From an uncultured Eubacteriales bacterium (GTDB lineage Bacteria; Bacillota; Clostridia; Oscillospirales; Oscillospiraceae), in NCBI GenBank assembly GCA_934567745.1, contig CAKTJM010000110.1, forward strand, positions 1 through 6,355: 6,355 nt of DNA. Direction: 5' to 3'. Each line of letters begins with the position of its first letter. Within the stretch, counting starts at the first letter, position 1. A program made the translations under genes and the position numbers. This document shows positions 1 to 5,597 of the stretch, piece after piece. A model generated the notes under the pieces. The model had not been told where the DNA came from. It made no database searches and was given only the letters and a program-made list of their open reading frames with translations.

Positions 1-504
1 GCCCTGATCGAGGTCGCGGCGGCCCGGGACGAGTATTACAAGGAGACCGGCGTCTATGTGCCGATCTGCTCCGACGGCGGCATCGTCTTCGATTTCCACA
101 TGACCCTCGCGCTGGCGATGGGCGCGGACTTCCTGATGCTGGGCCGCTACTTCGCCCGCTTCGACGAGTCCCCCACGAACAAGCTGATGATCAACGGCGC
201 CTACGTCAAGGAGTATTGGGGCGAGGGCTCCAACCGCGCCCGGAACTGGCAGCGCTACGACCTCGGCGGCAAGAGCGACCTCGCCTTCGAGGAGGGCGTG
301 GACTCCTACGTCACCTATGCCGGCTCCCTGCACGACAACGTGGAGAAGAGCCTGTACAAGGTCAAGTCCACCATGTGCAACTGCGGCGTGACCACCATCC
401 CGGACCTGCAGCGGGACGCGCGCCTGACGCTCGTCTCCGCGACGAGCATCGTCGAGGGCGGCTATCACGACGTCATGCTGCGCTCGACCACCACGAATCC
501 CTGA
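1..504 (+). CDS. guaB: IMP dehydrogenase, C-terminal part (5' end outside window)
   Basis: The frame is open from base 1 and ends at TGA 502-504, giving the last 167 residues of a protein usually near 490-500 residues long. IMP dehydrogenase is cytosolic and oxidises IMP to XMP with NAD+, the committed step of GMP synthesis. The fragment shows the phosphate-binding segment SDGGI (fragment residues 24-28), the second phosphate-binding stretch [12 protein letters not shown] (about 41-52) followed by the ESP motif, and a flap segment YWGEGSNRA (about 72-80). The C-terminus ends with a STMCNCG segment and an EGGYHDV tail, which I associate with clostridial IMPDHs. The catalytic cysteine loop and the CBS domains lie upstream of the window. 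GMP reductase shares this barrel, but the flap and C-terminal extension favour IMPDH. No U-tract terminator follows it; a C-rich stretch does (see 515-575). Confidence 0.92.
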   Translation, partial: ALIEVAAARDEYYKETGVYVPICSDGGIVFDFHMTLALAMGADFLMLGRYFARFDESPTNKLMINGAYVKEYWGEGSNRARNWQRYDLGGKSDLAFEEGVDSYVTYAGSLHDNVEKSLYKVKSTMCNCGVTTIPDLQRDARLTLVSATSIVEGGYHDVMLRSTTTNP

Positions 505-514
505 GACGGATGAG

Positions 515-575
515 ATCCCGCGTGCCCCGGACCCCTGCGACCCCTTGAAGATCCCCAGGCCCCCCCGGACCCTAT
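515..575 (+). promoter_or_regulatory. C-tract-rich, G-poor stretch after guaB; possible Rho-dependent termination zone
   Basis: Five runs of four or more C lie at 525-528, 532-535, 541-544, 553-556 and 560-566, with few G residues between them and no strong hairpin plus U-tract. Rho utilisation sites are typically C-rich and G-poor, so this may end the guaB transcript; that is inference. The opposite strand has the matching G-runs, with loops of 3, 8, 5 and 3 nt, so a G-quadruplex is also possible. The rest of the 138-bp guaB-fhs gap holds the leader hairpin and the fhs ribosome binding site. I see no convincing -35/-10 pair for fhs. Confidence 0.3.
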
Positions 576-582
576 TGTTAGG

Positions 583-602
583 AACGGACCGGCTCGGCCG
601 TT
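583..602 (+). other. Small hairpin in the fhs leader
   Basis: AACGG at 583-587 pairs with CCGTT at 598-602. Inside, CCG 589-591 pairs with CGG 595-597, with A588 bulged and a 3-nt loop. The sequence after it is purine-rich, with no U-run, so it is not an intrinsic terminator as it stands. It may be a 5' mRNA stabiliser. It does not resemble a ZTP or THF riboswitch. Confidence 0.3.
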
Positions 603-627
603 ACGATAGAAACGAAAAAAGAAAGAG

Positions 628-635
628 AAGGAAGG
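628..635 (+). promoter_or_regulatory. Ribosome binding site of fhs
   Basis: AAGGAAGG ends 7 nt before the ATG at 643, inside a purine-only run from about 614 to 635. This fixes the fhs start at 643. Confidence 0.8.
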
Positions 636-642
636 TTCTACC

Positions 643-2310
643 ATGAAGAGCGACATCGAGATCGCCCAGGCCTGCACGATGCAGCACATCCGTGAGATTG
701 CAAAGAAGGTCAGTCTGGCGGAGGACCAGCTGGAGCAGTACGGCAACTACAAGGCAAAGGTGGACTATCCGTCCATCGCACGGGAGGACCGCCCCGATGG
801 GAAGCTGATCCTCGTCACGGCCATCACCCCCACCCCCGCGGGCGAGGGCAAGACCACCACCACGGTCGGTCTGGCCGACGGTCTGCGGAAGATCGGCAAG
901 AAGTCCGTCGTGGCGCTGCGTGAGCCGTCCCTCGGCCCGGTGTTCGGCGTCAAGGGCGGCGCGGCCGGCGGCGGCTATGCCCAGGTCGTGCCGATGGAGG
1001 ACATCAACCTGCACTTCACCGGCGACTTCCACGCCATCGGCGCGGCGAACAACCTGCTCGCGGCGATGCTGGACAACCACATCCAGCAGGGCAACCAGCT
1101 CGGCATCGACGTGAAGAAGATCGTCTGGAAGCGCTGCGTCGATATGAACGACCGTCAGCTGCGCAACGTCGTGGACGGCCTCGGCGGCCGGATGCAGGGC
1201 GTGCCGCGTGAGGACGGCTTCGACATCACCGTCGCGTCCGAGGTCATGGCCGTGCTGTGCCTGGCGACGTCCCTGACCGACCTCAAGGAGCGCCTGAGCC
1301 GCATGGTCGTGGCGTATACCTTCGACGACAAGCCCGTGACGGCGGGCGATCTGAAGGCGGCCGGTGCGATGACCGCGCTGCTCAAGGACGCGCTCAAGCC
1401 CAACCTGGTCCAGACCCTCGAGGGCACCCCCGCGTTCATCCACGGTGGCCCGTTCGCGAACATCGCGCACGGCTGCAACTCGGTGATGGCCACGAAGGCC
1501 GCCCTGAAGCTGGGCGACTATGCCGTCACGGAGGCCGGGTTCGGCGCGGACCTCGGCGCGGAGAAATTCCTGGACATCAAGTGCCGCATGGCGGACCTGC
1601 ATCCGAACGCGGTCGTCGTGGTCGCGACGGTGCGCGCGCTGAAGCATCACGGCGGCGTGGCGAAGGCCGACCTGGGCAAGGAGGATCTGGCGGCGCTGGA
1701 GCGCGGCCTGCCCAACCTGCTGCGGCACGTGGAGAACATCACGAAGCAGTTCGGCCTGCCCTGCGTGGTGGCGATCAACCGCTTCCCGCTGGACACCGAG
1801 GCGGAGCTGGCGCTGATCGAGGCCCGCTGCAAGGAGCTGGGCGTGAACGTGGCGCTGTCCGAGGTCTGGGCCAAGGGCGGCGAGGGCGGCAAGGCCCTGG
1901 CCGAGGAGGTCGTGCGCCTGTGCGAGCAGGAGAACCACTACAAGCCCATCTATGACCTGGACACCACGATCGAGGAGAAGCTGGACGCCATCGTGACGAA
2001 GATCTATCGCGGCGCGAAGGTCGCCCTGACCCCCGCGGCGAAGAAGCAGGCGAAGCAGCTCACCGAGCAGGGCTTCGGCGGCTATCCCATCTGCATGGCG
2101 AAGACGCAGTATTCCTTCTCCGACGACGCGTCCCTCCTGGGCGCGCCGGAGGGCTTCACCGTCACGGTGCGGAACCTGAAGGTCTCCGCGGGCGCGGGCT
2201 TCCTGGTGGCGCTGACCGGCGACATCATGACCATGCCGGGCCTGCCGAAGGTGCCGTCGGCTGAGAAGATCGACGTGGACGAGCACGGTCAGATCACGGG
2301 CCTGTTCTGA
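643..2310 (+). CDS. fhs: Formate--tetrahydrofolate ligase (10-formyl-THF synthetase)
   Basis: This complete 555-residue protein has the usual length of the family (about 550-560). The cytosolic enzyme joins formate to tetrahydrofolate using ATP, giving 10-formyl-THF for purine synthesis, for fMet-tRNA, and in acetogens for the methyl branch of the Wood-Ljungdahl pathway. Visible motifs, in order, are the P-loop TPAGEGKT (residues 64-71), EPSLGP (94-99), the signature [14 protein letters not shown] (102-115), [10 protein letters not shown] (128-137), the second signature [12 protein letters not shown] (327-338), and NRFPLDT after residue 378. The start is set by the AAGGAAGG site 7 nt upstream. 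It is followed within 40 bp by a strong terminator and has its own leader, so it is probably transcribed alone or by partial readthrough from guaB. A 578-residue open frame on the opposite strand is a codon-bias shadow. One Fhs does not prove acetogenesis, since many fermentative Clostridia carry it for one-carbon metabolism. Confidence 0.97.
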   Translation: MKSDIEIAQACTMQHIREIAKKVSLAEDQLEQYGNYKAKVDYPSIAREDRPDGKLILVTAITPTPAGEGKTTTTVGLADGLRKIGKKSVVALREPSLGPVFGVKGGAAGGGYAQVVPMEDINLHFTGDFHAIGAANNLLAAMLDNHIQQGNQLGIDVKKIVWKRCVDMNDRQLRNVVDGLGGRMQGVPREDGFDITVASEVMAVLCLATSLTDLKERLSRMVVAYTFDDKPVTAGDLKAAGAMTALLKDALKPNLVQTLEGTPAFIHGGPFANIAHGCNSVMATKAALKLGDYAVTEAGFGADLGAEKFLDIKCRMADLHPNAVVVVATVRALKHHGGVAKADLGKEDLAALERGLPNLLRHVENITKQFGLPCVVAINRFPLDTEAELALIEARCKELGVNVALSEVWAKGGEGGKALAEEVVRLCEQENHYKPIYDLDTTIEEKLDAIVTKIYRGAKVALTPAAKKQAKQLTEQGFGGYPICMAKTQYSFSDDASLLGAPEGFTVTVRNLKVSAGAGFLVALTGDIMTMPGLPKVPSAEKIDVDEHGQITGLF

Positions 2311-2349
2311 GATCGGTCGCTGGAAAGATCGGATCAAGCGTAGAACAGT

Positions 2350-2387
2350 GGGCCGCCCCGTTCCGAATGGAACGGGGCGGCCCTTTT
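2350..2387 (+). terminator. Intrinsic terminator of fhs
   Basis: A perfect 15-bp GC-rich stem (arms 2350-2364 and 2369-2383) with the loop GAAT is followed by TTTT (2384-2387). It starts 39 nt after the fhs stop. On the - strand the same hairpin is not followed by a T-run, so it should act mainly on the fhs transcript even though the convergent surface-protein remnant ends just beyond it. Confidence 0.9.
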
Positions 2388-2406
2388 GACGAGGAAGAGG
2401 GGGTGC

Positions 2407-4002
2407 TCACTTGATCACGGTCTCACACAGACGCATGAGGATCGTGGCGACCTGCGCGCGGGTGGCGCTGCCGGTCGGGGCGAGGGTGTCGGTCGTGACG
2501 CCGGAGAAGCCCTTGGTGGCCGGGTCGGTGGGCGTCGTGGGATCGGTCGGCGTGGTGGGCGTGGTGGAGCCGCCGCCACCGCCGCCGTGGGACGGCGCGA
2601 CGTACTTCTCGACCTGGGAGAGATCGACGTGGAAGGTGAGGGGAGAGCCGACGGTCTGATCCTCATCGTTGAGCTAGGTGAGGGTCAGGGTGCGGGCAGA
2701 CAGGTCGCTGGCGTTGAAGTAGAACGCGACGCCCTGACGGTCGTTGGGAAGCGCTTCCAGTGCTTCGGCATCGCCATCGTTGACCGTGAACTGGGTGGCT
2801 CCAGTCGGAGCGGCCAGCTCGAAGCCGATCCAGTGACCGCGGGTGCCCTGCCCGTTGACGTGCTCCCTGAGCTGCTTGGCGGCGAGGGCGACGTTGTAGG
2901 AGCCGTCGGTGTTCTGGGAGATCAGGTCGGCCGTGTAGCTGTCCTTGGTGTAGAGCTGGTCGTCCTGGAGGGCGTCGCTCGTGTCGTGGAGCTTGGCGGT
3001 CACGATCTCAGGCGCATCCGCCGGGAGCGCCAGGGTCACGGCGGAGAGGTCGATGTGATAGACGGTGCTGCTCAGGACGTTGTCGTCCTCGTCGAGCCAC
3101 TGGACCTGCGCCCAGGTCTTGGCGTCGGTCCCGGCGCTGGCGTTGGTGTAGAAGGCGACGCCAGGCTGATCGCCGACCACGTTTTGCTCAAGACTGCTGT
3201 CTGCCAGGGTCGAAAGCGCTTCTCTGCTGGTGGAGAAGGCATACTTCATCGAGGTGGCTCCCTCGGGGGCCGCGACGGCGAAGCAGCGGCCGTCGTTGGT
3301 ATCGTTCTTCACGTTGAGGTAGTTGACGTAGCCGGGCTGATCATAGCCTGTACCGGCGACACCAGCATACACGGCCTCTGCGGTGGCCGCAGCCAGATCG
3401 GCGTTCACGGTGGTCAGATCCATGCCGCTGGCGGTCTTCATCTGGGTGGCCCCTTCGGGAGCGGCCACGGCGAAACCGGCCCAGTATGCCAGGATATCGT
3501 TCCCTGCCACGTGCTTCTTGAGGTCCGTGGCCGAGATGGTCACCTTCTGCACGCCGTTGCTGTCAGGAGCGTCGGTCGAAACGGAATAGTCGGTGTACAG
3601 AGAGGTGATGGGACTGGCCGCTCTGTCGGCCAGGTTCGCGGCCTGGGTGGTCCGTGCGCTGGGCTGGGTCAGGACGAAATCGCTGAAATAATCCAGGACG
3701 AAGCGGACGTGGGTCTGCCCTTCATTTGTATAAATGGTATACGGGACGATTTCAGGGGCGCCGGTCTGCGGATAGTGCAGGATCGCGAGCAGGTCAGGAT
3801 CCAGACCGGTCGGGACCGGGAGCGTGACCTGGACCGGAACGAACAGAGAGCCATCTTCCTTGGTCGTGACTCCATTCAGGCTCATGGAGAACCGCACAGC
3901 GAGGGTCCCGCTGTAGGGGTCGGGGATGGCGAGAGTCCCGCTGGCCGGACCGATGGCCAGAGACACAGCGGACGAATGGCAGTCCACCCTTGTCCAGAGC
4001 AT
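2407..4002 (-). pseudogene. Remnant of an SLH-type cell-surface repeat protein (5'-truncated, amber-interrupted)
   Basis: The - strand frame runs from ATG 4002 for 442 codons to TAG (2676-2674), then continues in the same frame for 88 more codons to TGA (2409-2407). Residues about 12-112 look like a beta-rich surface domain ending in HVRFVLDYFSDFV. Residues about 135-464 hold repeated units, seen as F-[AE]-[VL]-AAP-[ET]-GAT at 177-186, 241-250 and 394-403 and as two DED...H-[IV]-DLS blocks at 304-320 and 446-462. After the TAG come a Gly6 and TTP/TDP linker and a tail, TRAQVATILMRLC, typical of the end of an SLH repeat. Only about half of one SLH repeat is present, where wall anchoring normally uses about three. 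Signs of decay are an in-frame stop just upstream (TAG, five codons before the ATG), no ribosome binding site, no signal peptide, and the internal TAG. The TAG aligns without gaps to Gln301 (CAG) of the preceding repeat, consistent with one C-to-T change. A live gene with readthrough or a sequencing error is possible but less likely. Confidence 0.75.
2674..2676 (-). other. In-frame amber codon inside the surface-protein frame
   Basis: The TAG is codon 443. Both sides are clearly coding and homologous to the previous repeat: AKT...DEDD...HIDLS at 294-320 lines up with ART...DEDQ...HVDLS at 436-462 at a constant offset of 142. The aligned residue is Gln301, encoded CAG. Confidence 0.8.
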
Positions 4003-4004
4003 GC

Positions 4005-4019
4005 AAAAATGCTTGCAAT
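4005..4019 (+). repeat. Left arm of a 15-bp perfect inverted repeat flanking the small-RNA unit
   Basis: AAAAATGCTTGCAAT here is the exact reverse complement of 4186-4200. It contains the promoter -35 element. The unit between the outer ends is 196 bp. It begins where the recognisable surface-protein frame fades out. Confidence 0.75.
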
Positions 4020-4041
4020 ACTACTGAAAAAAGGGTATAAT
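4013..4041 (+). promoter_or_regulatory. Sigma-A type promoter of the small RNA
   Basis: The -35 TTGCAA (4013-4018), a spacer of exactly 17 bp, and a consensus -10 TATAAT (4036-4041) predict a start near 4048. The -10 lies inside an 11-bp palindrome, GGTATAATACC (4034-4044), which could serve as an operator. No start codon with a ribosome binding site follows, while a structured segment does. Confidence 0.75.
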
Positions 4042-4047
4042 ACCACT

Positions 4048-4147
4048 CGTGCGGTGCGGCCGGATGGCCGTTGTGTAGGTGGGTCTAGCACCTAGACAGG
4101 TCTTCGGGAGGTGCGAGTCCCCAAAGACTGCCGCATATTTTATTTTT
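4048..4147 (+). ncRNA. Unclassified structured small RNA, about 90-100 nt
   Basis: The unit has a strong promoter, a compact fold and a U-rich end, and no plausible reading frame. Pairings seen by eye are a closing stem P1 TGCGGTG/TGCCGCA (4050-4056 with 4129-4135, two G-U pairs); P2 CGGCC/GGCCG (4057-4061 with 4066-4070, loop GGAT); P3 TAGGTG/CACCTA (4076-4081 with 4089-4094, 7-nt loop); and P4 GTCTT/AAGAC (4100-4104 with 4124-4128). P4 continues into a GG-A-GG/CCCC stem capped by UGCGAGU (4112-4118), which resembles a T-loop. The result is a four-way, cloverleaf-like layout. It is not a tRNA: the P3 loop lacks U33 before any anticodon, there is no two-base 8-9 linker, and the T-like arm is too long. 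P3 competes with an alternative hairpin (GTCTAG/CTAGAC). I do not recognise it as SRP RNA, 6S, tmRNA or a named riboswitch. The 5' and 3' ends are predictions. Confidence 0.55.
4129..4147 (+). terminator. Probable 3' end of the small RNA
   Basis: The 3' arm of the closing stem (CCGCA ending at 4135) runs directly into ATATTTTATTTTT, giving nine T in the eleven bases 4137-4147. The terminating stem is the long-range P1 and/or the P4 arm, not a simple local hairpin. Confidence 0.5.
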
Positions 4148-4165
4148 CTGAGACCAGTATACCAA

Positions 4166-4183
4166 ATTCCCTAGATTCCCTAG
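4166..4183 (+). repeat. Two tandem copies of ATTCCCTAG
   Basis: The 9-mer ATTCCCTAG occurs at 4166-4174 and again at 4175-4183 without a gap, between the small-RNA terminator and the right inverted-repeat arm. A protein-binding site or replication slippage are both possible. Confidence 0.6.
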
Positions 4184-4185
4184 AA

Positions 4186-4200
4186 ATTGCAAGCATTTTT
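4186..4200 (+). repeat. Right arm of the 15-bp inverted repeat
   Basis: ATTGCAAGCATTTTT is the exact reverse complement of 4005-4019. It ends 33 bp beyond the tmcAL stop codon and just outside that gene's terminator. I see no target-site duplication next to either arm. Confidence 0.75.
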
Positions 4201-4213
4201 TTCGCTTCGCCGC

Positions 4214-4254
4214 AAAAGAGGGCCCCTTGCGCGTCAACCGCGCACCGGACCCTC
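4214..4254 (-). terminator. Intrinsic terminator overlapping the 3' end of tmcAL
   Basis: Read on the - strand, GAGGGTCC (4254-4247) pairs with GGGCCCTC (4225-4218). After a 2 x 2 internal loop, TGCGCG (4244-4239) pairs with CGCGCA (4233-4228) around the loop GTTGA. TTTT follows at 4217-4214. The TGA stop of tmcAL lies in the loop, so the last coding codons form the 5' arm. Confidence 0.75.
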
Positions 4255-5421
4255 TTCGTATTCGTTCCGCCCCGCCGTCCGGCCGAACTCCCTCCGGCAG
4301 ACGTCATACAGCGCGGTGCACCGCGCCTCCAGCGCGAAGACCCGCCGCGCCTCCTCCGGCAGGCGCGCCGCGTGCGCGGGCTTGACGAGCACCGGCAGCG
4401 CCGCGGTCTCCTTCATGTGCCGCAGGAGCTGCTGCCCCCGCGCCGTGAACCCCAGCACCCGCAGATACGGCGGGCGCTCCGGCCGGTCCGCCTCGGTCAG
4501 GTGGAGGAAGGCCCAGAGCACCATCCGGCGGATCCGGGCGTGGGCGTACCGCTTCGTCTTGGCCAGGGCGTAGACCTCTTCGAGCGTCCGGCCCCGCTGG
4601 GCCGCCGCGTACAGCCGGTCGCCCAGCCCCTCGCCGCTGTCGGGCAGGGCGGCGAAGTCCGCCCGCCCCATCGTCCGCAGCCGCGCCAGCACGGCCCGCT
4701 CCGCCCAGCGCAGCGACGCCGGGTCGGCCCGCAGGGCCGCCTCGTCCGCCGCGGAGAGATACGGCCCGAGCGGGGCCGGGTCCTCCGCGAGGATCCGCGC
4801 GCGGAGGTAGGACGCCGAGACGTGCTCCGCGACCGTCTCCGTCCCGTGCCCGGCGCCCCGGCGCGGTACGGTGTGCGCCGTCATCCCGCCGCCAAGCGTG
4901 CGGATCGCCCGCAGATACTCGATCCCCAGCGTGTCGTTCGGGGCGCGCAGACAGGCCGCGGCCGCCGGGCCGAGCTGCTCTTCTACGGCCCGCTGCCGCG
5001 CCGCCGGGAACGACAGGCCCGCGTCCAGCCCGCACCGCAGGCCCTCCTGCCAGCCGTCGCCCGCGAGATGGTCCGCCACCGCCGCGAGGGGGGCGAGGTC
5101 GCCCGTCTCGCTGCCGAACGAGAGCCGGTCCACCACGCCGGTCGCCGCCAGGAGGGAGACGCCGCCGCGCGCGAACCGCTCCGCCGAGGACGCCGCCCAC
5201 AGGGTGGGCAACTCCAGCACCAGGTCCGCGCCGCCGCGCAGCGCCAGCCCGGCCCGCCGCCACTTGTCCGCCAGGGCCGCCTCGCCGCGCTGGACGAAAT
5301 GCCCGCTCATCGCGCACACGATGGCGCAGTCCGCGCCGAACGCCGCGCGCACCTGCGCGAGGTGATATGCGTGGCCGCTGTGGAAGGGGTCGTATTCCGC
5401 GATGACACCGATCGTCTCCAT
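4234..5421 (-). CDS. tmcAL: tRNA(Met) cytidine acetate ligase (YlbM/TmcAL family)
   Basis: The protein has 395 residues from ATG 5421, close to the family's usual 390-415. In Bacillus subtilis the family member TmcAL activates acetate with ATP to acetyl-AMP and makes N4-acetylcytidine at C34 of elongator tRNA(Met). Motifs seen are GVIAEYDPFHSGH (5-17), containing the HxGH nucleotidyltransferase signature H14-x-G-H17; MSGHFVQRGE (38-47); DKWRRA (52-57); GADLVLELP (64-72); SFGSETGDL (101-109); and PNDTLGIEYLRA (161-172). The C-terminal half has no motif I can name. A TTG six bases upstream (5427) also opens the frame, but GGAGG at 5435-5431 sits 9 nt from the ATG and only 3 nt from the TTG, so I choose the ATG. 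It is divergent from ackA, and both enzymes use acetate and ATP. The enzymatic role is transferred from the family, not shown here. Confidence 0.92.
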   Translation of the reverse strand: METIGVIAEYDPFHSGHAYHLAQVRAAFGADCAIVCAMSGHFVQRGEAALADKWRRAGLALRGGADLVLELPTLWAASSAERFARGGVSLLAATGVVDRLSFGSETGDLAPLAAVADHLAGDGWQEGLRCGLDAGLSFPAARQRAVEEQLGPAAAACLRAPNDTLGIEYLRAIRTLGGGMTAHTVPRRGAGHGTETVAEHVSASYLRARILAEDPAPLGPYLSAADEAALRADPASLRWAERAVLARLRTMGRADFAALPDSGEGLGDRLYAAAQRGRTLEEVYALAKTKRYAHARIRRMVLWAFLHLTEADRPERPPYLRVLGFTARGQQLLRHMKETAALPVLVKPAHAARLPEEARRVFALEARCTALYDVCRREFGRTAGRNEYEEGPVRG

Positions 5422-5430
5422 ACACAAGAT

Positions 5431-5435
5431 CCTCC
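5431..5435 (-). promoter_or_regulatory. Ribosome binding site of tmcAL
   Basis: GGAGG on the - strand lies 9 nt before ATG 5421. It decides against the upstream TTG at 5427 as the start. Confidence 0.8.
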
Positions 5436-5468
5436 GACAAAAAAGTTGGGAAATAGGGAAAATGGGGC

Positions 5469-5500
5469 TTGTCCTTTGGCCGGGAATGGGATAATATAAT
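5469..5500 (+). promoter_or_regulatory. Probable ackA promoter in the tmcAL-ackA divergent region
   Basis: TTGTCC (5469-5474) is followed after 17 bp by TAATAT (5492-5497), which overlaps a consensus TATAAT at 5495-5500 (20-bp spacing). The AT-rich core is nearly symmetric and could also supply the -10 of tmcAL on the other strand, but I found no good matching -35 there. The 176-bp intergenic region otherwise holds the leader hairpin and purine repeats listed separately. Confidence 0.5.
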
Positions 5501-5524
5501 ATCGTATGTCTATACTACCGCAAA

Positions 5525-5538
5525 GCGCCGCACGGCGC
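5525..5538 (+). other. Hairpin in the ackA 5' leader
   Basis: GCGCC (5525-5529) pairs with GGCGC (5534-5538) around the loop GCAC. No U-run follows, so it is more likely a 5' end stabiliser or structural element than a terminator. Confidence 0.45.
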
Positions 5539-5556
5539 AAGGATCTCATCGAAGAG

Positions 5557-5583
5557 AACGATAAGAAAGATAAGAACGATAAG
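5557..5583 (+). repeat. Three tandem purine-rich 9-mers leading into the ackA ribosome binding site
   Basis: AACGATAAG (5557-5565), AAAGATAAG (5566-5574) and AACGATAAG (5575-5583) are contiguous. The last copy overlaps the Shine-Dalgarno AAGGAG (5581-5586), which is 11 nt from the ATG. The unstructured purine tract probably keeps the start site open for ribosomes. Confidence 0.7.
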
Positions 5584-5597
5584 GAGTTGGAACACCT

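Noticed and set aside
505..642. ZTP or THF riboswitch controlling fhs
   Set aside because: No conserved ZTP or THF core is visible; the leader is C tracts, one small hairpin and a purine run.
601..2337. A 578-residue open frame on the - strand opposite fhs
   Set aside because: It is Arg/His/Leu/Val-rich with no recognisable domain, and it mirrors the codon-position GC bias of fhs, whose protein is certain.
2386..4095. A 569-residue open frame on the + strand opposite the surface-protein remnant
   Set aside because: It is Gly/Val-rich low-complexity sequence, a shadow of the repeat-coding strand. It also runs through the small-RNA promoter and into the RNA. No ribosome binding site was seen.
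4050..4135. Possible tRNA, including a suppressor tRNA reading the amber codon (CUA occurs at 4085-4087)
   Set aside because: CUA cannot be placed in a paired 7-nt anticodon loop with U33, the acceptor and D-arm have no linker, and the T-like arm is far too long.
4100..4135. Cobalamin riboswitch (GGUGCGAGUCC resembles its conserved core)
   Set aside because: The rest of the conserved core, including the B12-box region, is missing. The unit ends in a U-run, and the genes that follow are on the other strand.
4048..4147. SRP (4.5S) RNA or 6S RNA
   Set aside because: The SRP apical GGAA/AGCAGCC element is absent, and the length and branched fold do not fit 6S.
5422..5427. TTG start for tmcAL at 5427
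   Set aside because: GGAGG would be only 3 nt from it; the ATG at 5421 has a 9-nt spacing and begins at the conserved N-terminus.
4111..5499. A 462-residue open frame on the + strand and a 378-residue - strand frame (4304-5440) over tmcAL
   Set aside because: Both are rich in Arg/Pro or Gly/Arg as expected for off-frames of GC-rich DNA. The tmcAL frame carries all the family motifs.
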